DNA of 8,651 nt from an uncultured Eubacteriaceae bacterium. Its GTDB lineage: Bacteria; Bacillota; Clostridia; Eubacteriales; Anaerofustaceae. This document shows, piece by piece, positions 1 through 6,627 of the stretch; position 1 is the stretch's first letter; every line of letters begins with the position of its first letter. A program made the translations under genes and the position numbers. The stretch lies in the NCBI GenBank assembly GCA_947058225.1, contig CAMSGF010000026.1:1-8651 (forward strand), written 5' to 3'. The notes under the pieces are model-generated. The model searched no databases. It was not told where the DNA came from and saw only the letters and a program-made list of their open reading frames with translations.

Positions 1-2
1 TT

Positions 3-773
3 CAGCGGCTGTGCGGGCTGATTTACTTTACGGCCGAACAGGTCGCAAAGGGGATTATAATTATTCTTGCGATAACGCAAATAAGCGGGTGGATTGGGCT
101 TGTGAGTGTTAATTTTGTGTTTAAGAATATGATTACGGTGGGATTTCTTGCACTTTTAATTATGTTTCAACCTGAACTTAGAAAAGTTCTTGAAACGCTT
201 GGAAGAGCGAATATGTCTGATTTTAAATCTATTTTTGAACAAAAAGATTTAAGTTCTCCAAGTTCTGTTATAGATGAACTTATAGACGCTGTCTTATATT
301 TTGGGAAGACGAGAACCGGAGCGTTAATAGTTATTCAAAGAAAAGATATAGTCGATGATATTGTAAATACAGGGATAGAACTTGATTCTCTTATATCAAG
401 TGAGCTTGTTAAAAATGTATTTTATCACAATACTCCTCTCCACGACGGAGCTATGATTATATCGGCTGAACCTTTAAGGATTAGGGCGTGTGGGTGTATA
501 TTACCTTTATCCAAAAATAATAATTTATCATCCTCAATAGGAACAAGGCACAGGGCAGGAGTTGGGCTTAGTGAAAATTATGACTGTCTTGTTTTGATTG
601 TATCTGAAGAAACTGGAACCATATCCTATGCATTAAATGGAAGGTTATCAAGATTTATAGATGAAAATGGACTTAGAAGAATACTTAATGAAATATTAGT
701 AGTTGAAGATGAAGGAAATGATAGAATAAAGAAAAAAGTAAAAAGTATAGGAGGCCGCTATTTTGGAAAATAA
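3..773 (+). CDS. cdaA: Diadenylate cyclase CdaA, 5' end cut by window edge
   Basis: CdaA is the membrane-bound enzyme that joins two ATP molecules into the second messenger c-di-AMP, which controls potassium and osmolyte transport and cell-wall balance. The frame is open from position 3, so the gene enters from outside the window. The GTG at 102 lies inside the second or third membrane segment region and is not the real start. About 256 residues are visible and about 20-30 N-terminal residues (first membrane helix) are missing compared with the usual 270-280. Hydrophobic segments are encoded at about 51-110 and 126-165, followed by the family hallmark FQPELRK at about 166-186. The DAC catalytic domain follows, with the DGA motif at 444-452 (in LHDGAMII) and the RHR motif at 546-554 (in GTRHRAG), both intact, so the enzyme should be active. 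It overlaps cdaR by 11 bases, which suggests translational coupling with its regulator. Identification is firm. Confidence 0.95.
   Translation, partial: QRLCGLIYFTAEQVAKGIIIILAITQISGWIGLVSVNFVFKNMITVGFLALLIMFQPELRKVLETLGRANMSDFKSIFEQKDLSSPSSVIDELIDAVLYFGKTRTGALIVIQRKDIVDDIVNTGIELDSLISSELVKNVFYHNTPLHDGAMIISAEPLRIRACGCILPLSKNNNLSSSIGTRHRAGVGLSENYDCLVLIVSEETGTISYALNGRLSRFIDENGLRRILNEILVVEDEGNDRIKKKVKSIGGRYFGK
749..754 (+). promoter_or_regulatory. Ribosome binding site that sets the TTG start of cdaR
   Basis: A perfect AGGAGG lies 8 bases before the TTG at 763, inside the end of cdaA. It supports the non-ATG start, because the next in-frame ATG (790) falls within the N-terminal membrane segment and has no comparable site. 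Confidence 0.75.
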
Positions 774-2022
774 GACCAGTAAATTCAGTATGTTATTACT
801 CTCTTTCGTTTTAGCGGTGTTACTTTGGATGATTGCAGCTACGCAAAGTGATCCTATGGCTTATGCTAGATTTGATAATATACCTATTACGTTTGAAAAT
901 ACGAGGGAACTTGATGCTAACGGACTTACGGTTACGAGCTCAAACAAAGGAACACTGAAGATAAGAATATATGGAAGAAGTATGCAGGTAAAGAAAATAT
1001 CTGACAGTGACATTAAAGCGTTTGTTGATTTTTCTGAAATAAAATCAAGTGGAAGTTACAAGATGGATGTTCAAGTTGAAGGACTTGGTGAAGATGTTGC
1101 TATAGTAGAGCAGACACCGAAGAAAATAGATGTATATGTAGATGAAGTAAGTTCAAGTGACATTAATAAGCCTGTGTTTACGCAGGTTGGAGATATGGCA
1201 GACGGTTACAGTGTGTTATCAATCGAAAGCGATGTGGAATATGTATATTTAACAGGCGGCGGTTCACAAATAGAAAATGTTACAAAGGTTATAGGACAGG
1301 TCGATGTGTCAGAAAGAAAAGATGATTTTTCATCTGTTGTTGATTTAATTGCAGTGGATAAAAATAATGAAAGAGTTGATGGAGTCAGTGTCAACCCGTC
1401 TGTAGCGAATGTGAGTGTGAAGGTTGGACGGACAAAAAAAGTGAAAGTAAATCCGCTTATAAAAGGAAAGGTAAAAGATGGGTACAGAATGACATCGATA
1501 AATTCTTCAATTGAAGAGGTTACAATTGTCGGAAGAGAAGATGATATAAAGGATATTGATGTGATTAATACGAAGAAAATAGATGTTTCAAACGCGACGT
1601 CTTCGATAGAAAAGAAGGTTGGGTTTAATATTCCTGATGGAGTTATAATAAAAGATGATATAGAAAACACTACGGTAATAATTTCAATAGATAAAAACAA
1701 TGAAAAGACCATATACATTTCATCGTTCACATTTAAAGGTTTGGCGGATGATTTGAAAGCGAGTGTGCTTGATGATAAAGTCGGGGTTGTTTTGACCGGG
1801 AATAATGAAGTGTTAGCCAAAATCGATGAAAGTTATTTAAGCGGGACTTTGGATGTTTCAGGGCTTAGGGTTGGAACATTTCCTTTGAGTGTTAAAATAT
1901 CAACAAAAGAACTTCCGTCAGGTGTTACGATAAAAAGGGTAAATAAAGAAACTGTCAAAGTGAAGATTGAAAGCAAAAACGAAACGAAAAATAAAACTGA
2001 AAATGCGATAAAACAGGAATAA
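763..2022 (+). CDS. cdaR: CdaA regulatory protein CdaR (YbbR-repeat protein)
   Basis: CdaR is a membrane-anchored extracytoplasmic protein that binds CdaA and modulates c-di-AMP synthesis. This 419-residue protein starts at TTG 763 after a strong ribosome binding site and overlaps the end of cdaA. Residues about 8-27 form one hydrophobic membrane anchor, followed by a polar outer part. I see four YbbR-type beta repeats at about 40-127, 136-222, 228-309 and 316-402. Each ends in a short beta strand such as KKIDVYVD, VANVSVKV, TTVIISID or ETVKVKIE. The third and fourth carry the typical 'DVSxxxxSxxxxVGFNIPDGV' and 'LDVSGLRVGTFPLSV' patterns. The last 17 residues are a charged tail rich in Lys, Asn and Glu, probably disordered. 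The number of repeats differs between species, so four is not unusual. The location next to cdaA makes the assignment secure, although YbbR proteins in general are poorly conserved. Confidence 0.92.
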   Translation: MENKTSKFSMLLLSFVLAVLLWMIAATQSDPMAYARFDNIPITFENTRELDANGLTVTSSNKGTLKIRIYGRSMQVKKISDSDIKAFVDFSEIKSSGSYKMDVQVEGLGEDVAIVEQTPKKIDVYVDEVSSSDINKPVFTQVGDMADGYSVLSIESDVEYVYLTGGGSQIENVTKVIGQVDVSERKDDFSSVVDLIAVDKNNERVDGVSVNPSVANVSVKVGRTKKVKVNPLIKGKVKDGYRMTSINSSIEEVTIVGREDDIKDIDVINTKKIDVSNATSSIEKKVGFNIPDGVIIKDDIENTTVIISIDKNNEKTIYISSFTFKGLADDLKASVLDDKVGVVLTGNNEVLAKIDESYLSGTLDVSGLRVGTFPLSVKISTKELPSGVTIKRVNKETVKVKIESKNETKNKTENAIKQE

Positions 2023-2028
2023 ACAATA

Positions 2029-3597
2029 ATGAGATATAAAGCTGATAATGTTAAGATAAATATAGACCTTCTTTTAAAGACGAAAGAAAGAGAAGCGATT
2101 ATAAAAAGAATAGGTCTTAGGGAAGAAAGCGTTAAGGAATTTGAAATTTTAAGAAAATCTCTCGATTGCAGGTATAGGGATACAAAAGGAATTTTTTATG
2201 TTTATACCGTAACATTTTTATACGATAAAAGGATAAATAAAAAAAATGTAAAACCGTATAAAATAAAACAAATAAATAGGATAAATTTTAATAAGAACAA
2301 TGATTTTACTCCTGTTATTGTAGGTGCGGGACCGAGTGGACTTATGTGTGGGTATTATCTTTTGAAAATGGGATATAAGCCTGTTATATTAGAAAGAGGA
2401 AAGGATATGAGGGAAAGGGTTTTGGATGTTAAGGGGTTTAGTGATAATGGAGATTTAAACCCTAACAGCAATGTGGTGTTCGGTCTTGGGGGTGCTGGGA
2501 CATTTTCAGACGGGAAGTTAAATTCAAGGGTGAAAAGTGATTTAAAATACGAGGTTTTTGATATCTTTATTAAAATGGGTGCGGGAAAGGAAATAAGATA
2601 TATGGCAAAGCCTCATCTTGGAACGGATAAAATAAGGGAAGTTATTTCAAATTTAAAAGAATATATGATAGATTTGGGAGCTGTTTTTCATTTTGATTCA
2701 ACTGTTACCGATTTTTTCATAGAGGATAATAAAATAAAAGGCGTTGAAGTAAACGGGAGCGAGGTTATTAATGCAGATACTGTTATTTTGGCGATTGGAT
2801 CAAGTGCGAGGGATACAATTTACACACTACATAAAAGAAAAGTAAACCTTGAAAATAAGCCTTTTGCGGTGGGTTTTAGGATAGAGCATTTGAGGGAAGA
2901 AATAGATAAATGCGTATATGGAAGCTTTTATAATCATAAACTTTTAAAAGGCGGGGAATATGTGCTCACATATCACGATGAAAAAATGAATAAAGGGGTG
3001 TATTCCTTTTGTCAGTGTCCGGGAGGTGTGGTTGTCGCTTCTTCTTCCAATAAAAATCAAGTTGTTACGAATGGTATGAGCTTTAGCAAAAGAAATATGA
3101 TTAATACTAACAGTGCGATAGTGGTAAATGTGAATGAATCTGATTATGGAAGTGAGATATTATCAGGGGTAAAGTTTCAGGAAAAAATTGAAAAAAAGGC
3201 TTTTGAAATGGGTGGAGGAGACTTTAATGCACCTTGTATGGATGTTTATGATTTTCTTGAAATGAAGGGAAAATGCAGCGTTAAGCCAAGTTATAAGCCC
3301 GGTGTTAAATATGTTGATATTAGAAATTTTTATGATGAAAAAATTTCTGCTTCGATAAAAAATGCTCTTAAATATTTTAATGAGTGTATACCTTGTTTTT
3401 ACAATGGAGTTCTTACAGCTGTGGAAACTAGGACATCATCCCCTGTTAGGATATTAAGAGATAAAGAAAGCTATCAAAGTGTTAATATAAAAGGGCTTTA
3501 TCCGATAGGGGAAGGAGCAGGGTATGCGGGAGGAATTTTAACCAGTGCGATAGACGGAATAAAAATAGCTATGAAACTAAATGAGATAAGGAGATAA
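2029..3597 (+). CDS. FAD-dependent dehydrogenase-like protein, COG2509 type, function unknown
   Basis: This 522-residue protein belongs to the uncharacterised 'FAD-utilising dehydrogenase' family (COG2509). Its substrate and reaction are not known to me. Residues 1-90 form a small basic N-terminal domain with the family pattern EFEILRKSLDCR (38-49). The dinucleotide-binding fold begins at 95 with PVIVGAGPSG (GxGxxG at 99-104), followed by the acidic ribose-binding residue in ILERG (120-124). FGLGGAGTFSDGKLNSR (151-167), FCQCPGG (327-333, with a Cys-x-Cys pair), VETRTSSPVRI (465-475) and the C-terminal FAD segment YPIGEGAGYAGG (491-502) are further hallmarks. No signal peptide or membrane helix is seen, so it should be cytoplasmic. 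It starts at ATG 2029, six bases after cdaR, with AGGA at 2015-2018. It ends four bases before glmM, so it is almost certainly part of the cdaA-glmM operon. The family call is confident; the role is unknown. Confidence 0.88.
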   Translation: MRYKADNVKINIDLLLKTKEREAIIKRIGLREESVKEFEILRKSLDCRYRDTKGIFYVYTVTFLYDKRINKKNVKPYKIKQINRINFNKNNDFTPVIVGAGPSGLMCGYYLLKMGYKPVILERGKDMRERVLDVKGFSDNGDLNPNSNVVFGLGGAGTFSDGKLNSRVKSDLKYEVFDIFIKMGAGKEIRYMAKPHLGTDKIREVISNLKEYMIDLGAVFHFDSTVTDFFIEDNKIKGVEVNGSEVINADTVILAIGSSARDTIYTLHKRKVNLENKPFAVGFRIEHLREEIDKCVYGSFYNHKLLKGGEYVLTYHDEKMNKGVYSFCQCPGGVVVASSSNKNQVVTNGMSFSKRNMINTNSAIVVNVNESDYGSEILSGVKFQEKIEKKAFEMGGGDFNAPCMDVYDFLEMKGKCSVKPSYKPGVKYVDIRNFYDEKISASIKNALKYFNECIPCFYNGVLTAVETRTSSPVRILRDKESYQSVNIKGLYPIGEGAGYAGGILTSAIDGIKIAMKLNEIRR

Positions 3598-3601
3598 ATT
3601 T

Positions 3602-4951
3602 ATGGGTAAATTATTTGGAACAGACGGAGTCAGAGGTGTGGCAAATAAGGAGCTTAGTGCTAAACTTGCGTATAAAATGGGTTATGCGGCGGTACTTAAT
3701 TTTAAAAAGGATACAAAAAGACCGAAATTTGTGGTTGGAATGGATACGAGGATTTCCTGTAATATGTTATATATGGGCCTTAGTGCAGGGATTATGAGTG
3801 CAGGAGGAGATGTTATAAATGCAGGCATTATATCAACTCCTGCGGTGGCAGTTCTCACAAGGGAAATAAACGCAGATAGCGGCGTCGTTATAAGTGCATC
3901 GCACAATCCTTTTGAATACAACGGGATAAAGTTTTTTAATAGTGATGGGTATAAACTTTCCGATGAAAAAGAAGAAGAAATCGAAAGATTGATTTTTGAA
4001 AATGAAAAACTAAATTTTGACCTTATTGGAAAAGATGTCGGAACTATGAAAGATTTTTCACATCCAAGAGCCAGATATATTGAATATCTTCTTGAGAAGA
4101 TCAATATAGATGATTTGAGGGGAATGAAAATAGTTTTAGACCTTGCAAACGGTGCGACTTATAAAGTTGCAAGGGAAGTTTTTGAAAGGTTAAGTGCTGA
4201 TGTTTTTGTTATAAATGATGTTCCAAACGGGAGCAATATCAATGATAAATGCGGCTCTACCGATACGAAGATGCTTCAAGAAATGGTTGTAAGAAAAAAG
4301 GCTGATTTAGGGATTGCATTTGATGGGGATGGGGATAGGGTGATTATGGTTGATAATGAGGGAAATGAGATAAATGGGGACTTGATTATGTATGCGTGCA
4401 GCGTATATTTGAAAGAAAAAAATCTTTTAAATAAAAATACTCTCGTTCTCACAGTTATGAGCAATTTAGGGCTTAAAAAAGCACTGGAAAAGAAGAATAT
4501 AAATATAAGTGAGACTAAAGTTGGGGATAGATATGTCGTGGAGAGAATGTTGGAAGAGGGTTATAATATAGGAGGGGAGCAGTCAGGTCATATTATACTG
4601 TCAAATATAAATTCGACGGGGGATGGAATAGCAAGTGCACTTCTTATGTGTAAAATTTTAAAAGAAAAAAATATGACGATAAGAGAACTTATAAAAGATG
4701 TTAAGATTTATCCTCAGGTTTTAATAAATGCTGTCGTAGATAATGAAAAGAAGTTTGATTATAAAGACAATAAAGAAATTCTAGAAGATATAGATAAACT
4801 TGAAGCAAAGTATGCGGGAAACGGCAGGGTGTTAATAAGAACAAGTGGAACCGAGCCACTCGTTAGGGTTATGATAGAGGGAGAGGATATCTCACAGATA
4901 ACAGATGATGCGAAAGAGTTGGCTATGAAAATAGAGGAGATACTTGGATAG
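3602..4951 (+). CDS. glmM: Phosphoglucosamine mutase GlmM
   Basis: GlmM converts glucosamine-6-phosphate to glucosamine-1-phosphate, the step before GlmU on the way to UDP-GlcNAc, and so feeds peptidoglycan synthesis. At 449 residues it is of normal length. The N-terminal hallmark FGTDGVRGVAN is at 5-15. The phosphoserine loop ISASHNP (97-103) places the catalytic serine at 100. The metal-binding loop DGDGDR is at 241-246, the sugar-binding loop GGEQSGH at 324-330, and the phosphate-binding RTSGTEPLVRVM at 413-424. SASHNP together with GGEQSGH favours GlmM over phosphomannomutase or phosphoglucomutase. AAGGAG at 3588-3593, eight bases before ATG 3602, is a strong ribosome binding site overlapping the end of the upstream gene. 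In other Firmicutes CdaA and CdaR are reported to bind GlmM and c-di-AMP synthesis is inhibited by it, which fits the shared operon. All catalytic motifs are intact. Confidence 0.97.
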   Translation: MGKLFGTDGVRGVANKELSAKLAYKMGYAAVLNFKKDTKRPKFVVGMDTRISCNMLYMGLSAGIMSAGGDVINAGIISTPAVAVLTREINADSGVVISASHNPFEYNGIKFFNSDGYKLSDEKEEEIERLIFENEKLNFDLIGKDVGTMKDFSHPRARYIEYLLEKINIDDLRGMKIVLDLANGATYKVAREVFERLSADVFVINDVPNGSNINDKCGSTDTKMLQEMVVRKKADLGIAFDGDGDRVIMVDNEGNEINGDLIMYACSVYLKEKNLLNKNTLVLTVMSNLGLKKALEKKNINISETKVGDRYVVERMLEEGYNIGGEQSGHIILSNINSTGDGIASALLMCKILKEKNMTIRELIKDVKIYPQVLINAVVDNEKKFDYKDNKEILEDIDKLEAKYAGNGRVLIRTSGTEPLVRVMIEGEDISQITDDAKELAMKIEEILG

Positions 4952-4954
4952 CAT

Positions 4955-5656
4955 ATGAGCAAGACGGTTTTAATAACAGGTGCGAGCGGTGGAATAGGAT
5001 ATGAAATCGCCAAAGTGTTTTATAAAGACGGTTATAATCTTATTCTGACATATAATAAGCATAAAATAAAAGACGTTTTTGAAAAAAAAGCAGAATTTAT
5101 AAAGTGTGATATGTCAAATGAAGATGAAATATTAAATCTTTGTGAGAGAATAAAGAAAGAAAAAATAGATGTTCTCATAAACAATGCGGGAGTATCAAAT
5201 TATAAACTTTTAACCGATACTGATGTTAAAGATTATGATAATGTCTTTGATGTGAATATGAAAGCAGCGTATATCATAACAAAAGAAGTGTTAAAAGGTA
5301 TGATAAGAAGAAAAAGCGGCAGGATAATAAACATATCTTCGATATGGGGTATAAGTGGGGCGAGCATGGAGGTGTTGTATTCAGCTTCAAAAGCGGCTTT
5401 GATAGGCTTTTCAAAGGCACTTTCAAAAGAGGTCGGACCAAGCGGTATAACGGTTAATGCGATAGCTGCCGGGGTTATAGATACGAAGATGAATGAAATG
5501 TTTTCTGATGAAGAGATGGAGGAGATAAAAAGAGAAACATCTCTTATGAAAATCGGAAATGCAGCAGATATTGCAAATATGTGTTTATATTTAAGCGGTG
5601 AAGGCGGAGATTTTATTACGGGGCAGGTTATAACGATTGACGGTGGATTTATATAG
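4955..5656 (+). CDS. ymfI: Short-chain dehydrogenase/reductase, probably YmfI-like EF-P 5-aminopentanone reductase
   Basis: This 233-residue classical SDR has the NAD(P)-binding TGASGGIG at 8-15, NNAG at 76-79, Asn101, and the catalytic Ser129, Tyr142 and Lys146 (YSASK). The C-terminal GQVITIDGG is also typical. General similarity would allow a FabG-type 3-oxoacyl-ACP reductase. However, MIRRKSGRI, SSIWGISGASMEVLYS (128-143) and the overall shortness match my recollection of Bacillus YmfI. YmfI reduces 5-aminopentanone on the elongation factor P lysine to 5-aminopentanol, tuning translation of proline-rich proteins. That specific role is an inference from motif resemblance. The gene starts three bases after glmM. 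ATG 4955 is the first possible start because an in-frame stop (the TAG of glmM at 4949) lies just upstream. AGGAG at 4935-4939 is 15 bases away, a long spacing, so translation may depend on coupling to glmM. It is the last gene before the terminator. SDR fold 0.97; YmfI role about 0.6. Confidence 0.7.
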   Translation: MSKTVLITGASGGIGYEIAKVFYKDGYNLILTYNKHKIKDVFEKKAEFIKCDMSNEDEILNLCERIKKEKIDVLINNAGVSNYKLLTDTDVKDYDNVFDVNMKAAYIITKEVLKGMIRRKSGRIINISSIWGISGASMEVLYSASKAALIGFSKALSKEVGPSGITVNAIAAGVIDTKMNEMFSDEEMEEIKRETSLMKIGNAADIANMCLYLSGEGGDFITGQVITIDGGFI

Positions 5657-5661
5657 AAAAT

Positions 5662-5694
5662 AAACTGAAAGAAAGTTATTCTTTCAGTTTTTTT
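5662..5694 (+). terminator. Rho-independent terminator after the cdaA-glmM-reductase unit
   Basis: A perfect 12-bp stem (AAACTGAAAGAA at 5662-5673 pairing with TTCTTTCAGTTT at 5679-5690) encloses the five-base loop AGTTA and runs into seven T residues at 5688-5694. It begins six bases after the stop codon of the reductase gene. The A-rich flank on the other side is interrupted, so it would act poorly on the minus strand, where no genes are seen. Confidence 0.92.
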
Positions 5695-5705
5695 AATATT
5701 AAAAC

Positions 5706-5734
5706 TTTACTTAAAATTTTAAATAATGTATACT
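5706..5734 (+). promoter_or_regulatory. Predicted sigma-A promoter of the metF operon
   Basis: TTTACT at 5706-5711 (4 of 6 to the -35 consensus) and TATACT at 5729-5734 (5 of 6 to the -10 consensus) are separated by an ideal 17 bases of AT-rich spacer. The expected transcription start is near 5740-5743, giving a leader of only about 20 bases that contains little besides the metF ribosome binding site (AGAGG, 5750-5754). The position between the terminator and metF supports it. Confidence 0.72.
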
Positions 5735-5762
5735 AATATTCAAAATAAAAGAGGTTTTAAAG

Positions 5763-6626
5763 ATGAAAATAATAGATAAACTGACAGATGGGAAAGTGCA
5801 TATAAGTCTTGAATTATTCCCGCCAAAGCAAAATGAATATTTAACGAAAGTAGATGAATTAGTCGAGGTTTTAAGTAAGAAAGAGCCTTTTTATATAAGT
5901 GTGACTTATGGAGCAGGCGGGGGAACGAGTGAAAAGACAATACAAATTGCAAAGGACATTCAAGATAAATATAACATTCCATCCCTTGCACATCTAACGT
6001 GTGTGTCATCTTCAAGAGAAGAAGTTTTAAAGAGAATTGAAAAATTAAAGGAAGAAAAAATTGAAAATATTTTGGCTTTGAGGGGAGATTTGCCGACTGA
6101 CAGAGAAAGAAGCAAAGATTTTAAGTATGCGAGCGAATTGATTGAAGAGATAAAAAAGTATGGAGATTTTTGTATCGGTGGGGCGTGTTATCCGGAAGGT
6201 CATCCGGAAGCTAAGGATATATGGAGTGATATAGATAATTTAAAAAGGAAAGTGGAAAGCGGATGTGAGTTTTTGACGACACAGATGTTTTTTGATAACA
6301 ATGTATTTTATAATTTTATGTATAAGGTGCTAAAAAAGGGAATAGATGTTCCTGTTGTGGCTGGAATTATGCCCGTTGTAAATGCGAAGCAGATAAAGAG
6401 GACGATGAGCTTGTCAGGGGGGATGTTGCCTTCCCGTTTTAAGGCTATAGTTGAGCGTTTTGGAGATGACAACGAGTCGATGAAACAGGCGGGTATTACT
6501 TATGCGAGCGAACAGATTATAGATTTAATTGCAAACGGAGTCAACAATATCCACATATATACTATGAACAAGTCTGACACAGCTGGAAAGATAATGGATA
6601 ATTTAAGCGAAATATATAGGAAGTAA
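5763..6626 (+). CDS. metF: 5,10-methylenetetrahydrofolate reductase MetF
   Basis: MetF reduces 5,10-methylenetetrahydrofolate to 5-methyltetrahydrofolate using flavin, supplying the methyl group that MetH passes to homocysteine. At 287 residues it has the usual length for the bacterial TIM-barrel enzyme. SLELFPPK (15-22) carries Glu17, equivalent to the catalytic Glu28 of E. coli MetF. VTYGAGGGTS (47-56), HLTCVSSSREEV (77-88), LALRGDLP (104-111, with Asp109 equivalent to E. coli Asp120), IGGACYPEGHPEA (138-150), TTQMFFDN (172-179) and AGIMPVVN (200-207) complete the family pattern. AGAGG at 5750-5754 lies eight bases before ATG 5763. It is the first gene after a predicted promoter and is followed after one base by the reactivase gene. 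No metV-like partner, which some acetogens use, is present in the window. The electron donor (NADH, or another donor in anaerobes) cannot be told from the sequence. Confidence 0.95.
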   Translation: MKIIDKLTDGKVHISLELFPPKQNEYLTKVDELVEVLSKKEPFYISVTYGAGGGTSEKTIQIAKDIQDKYNIPSLAHLTCVSSSREEVLKRIEKLKEEKIENILALRGDLPTDRERSKDFKYASELIEEIKKYGDFCIGGACYPEGHPEAKDIWSDIDNLKRKVESGCEFLTTQMFFDNNVFYNFMYKVLKKGIDVPVVAGIMPVVNAKQIKRTMSLSGGMLPSRFKAIVERFGDDNESMKQAGITYASEQIIDLIANGVNNIHIYTMNKSDTAGKIMDNLSEIYRK

Positions 6627-6627
6627 T

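Noticed and set aside
102..104. GTG at 102 as the start of cdaA
   Set aside because: The same frame is open upstream to position 3 and encodes conserved membrane-region residues such as AEQVAKG, so the true start is outside the window.
1206..1820. Open frame of 204 codons on the minus strand inside cdaR
   Set aside because: Low-complexity Ser/Thr/Phe-rich translation typical of the antisense of an AT-rich gene. No ribosome binding site or family pattern is seen, and the plus-strand YbbR protein explains the region fully.
3615..3797. Plus-strand 60-codon frame overlapping the start of glmM
   Set aside because: It is the +1 shifted reading of the conserved GlmM N-terminus and has no ribosome binding site of its own.
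3682..4104. Minus-strand open frame inside glmM (also 4276-4464 and 4759-5013)
   Set aside because: All lie opposite well-conserved GlmM coding sequence with intact catalytic motifs; the translations show no recognisable domain.
5657..5762. Possible riboswitch or small RNA in the only intergenic gap
   Set aside because: The gap is 106 bases and is used up by the terminator hairpin and a good promoter; no further structured element or conserved motif is visible.
5740..6015. Minus-strand 91-codon frame running from metF into the promoter region
   Set aside because: Antisense to conserved metF; its end falls within the metF promoter and leader, and nothing supports expression.
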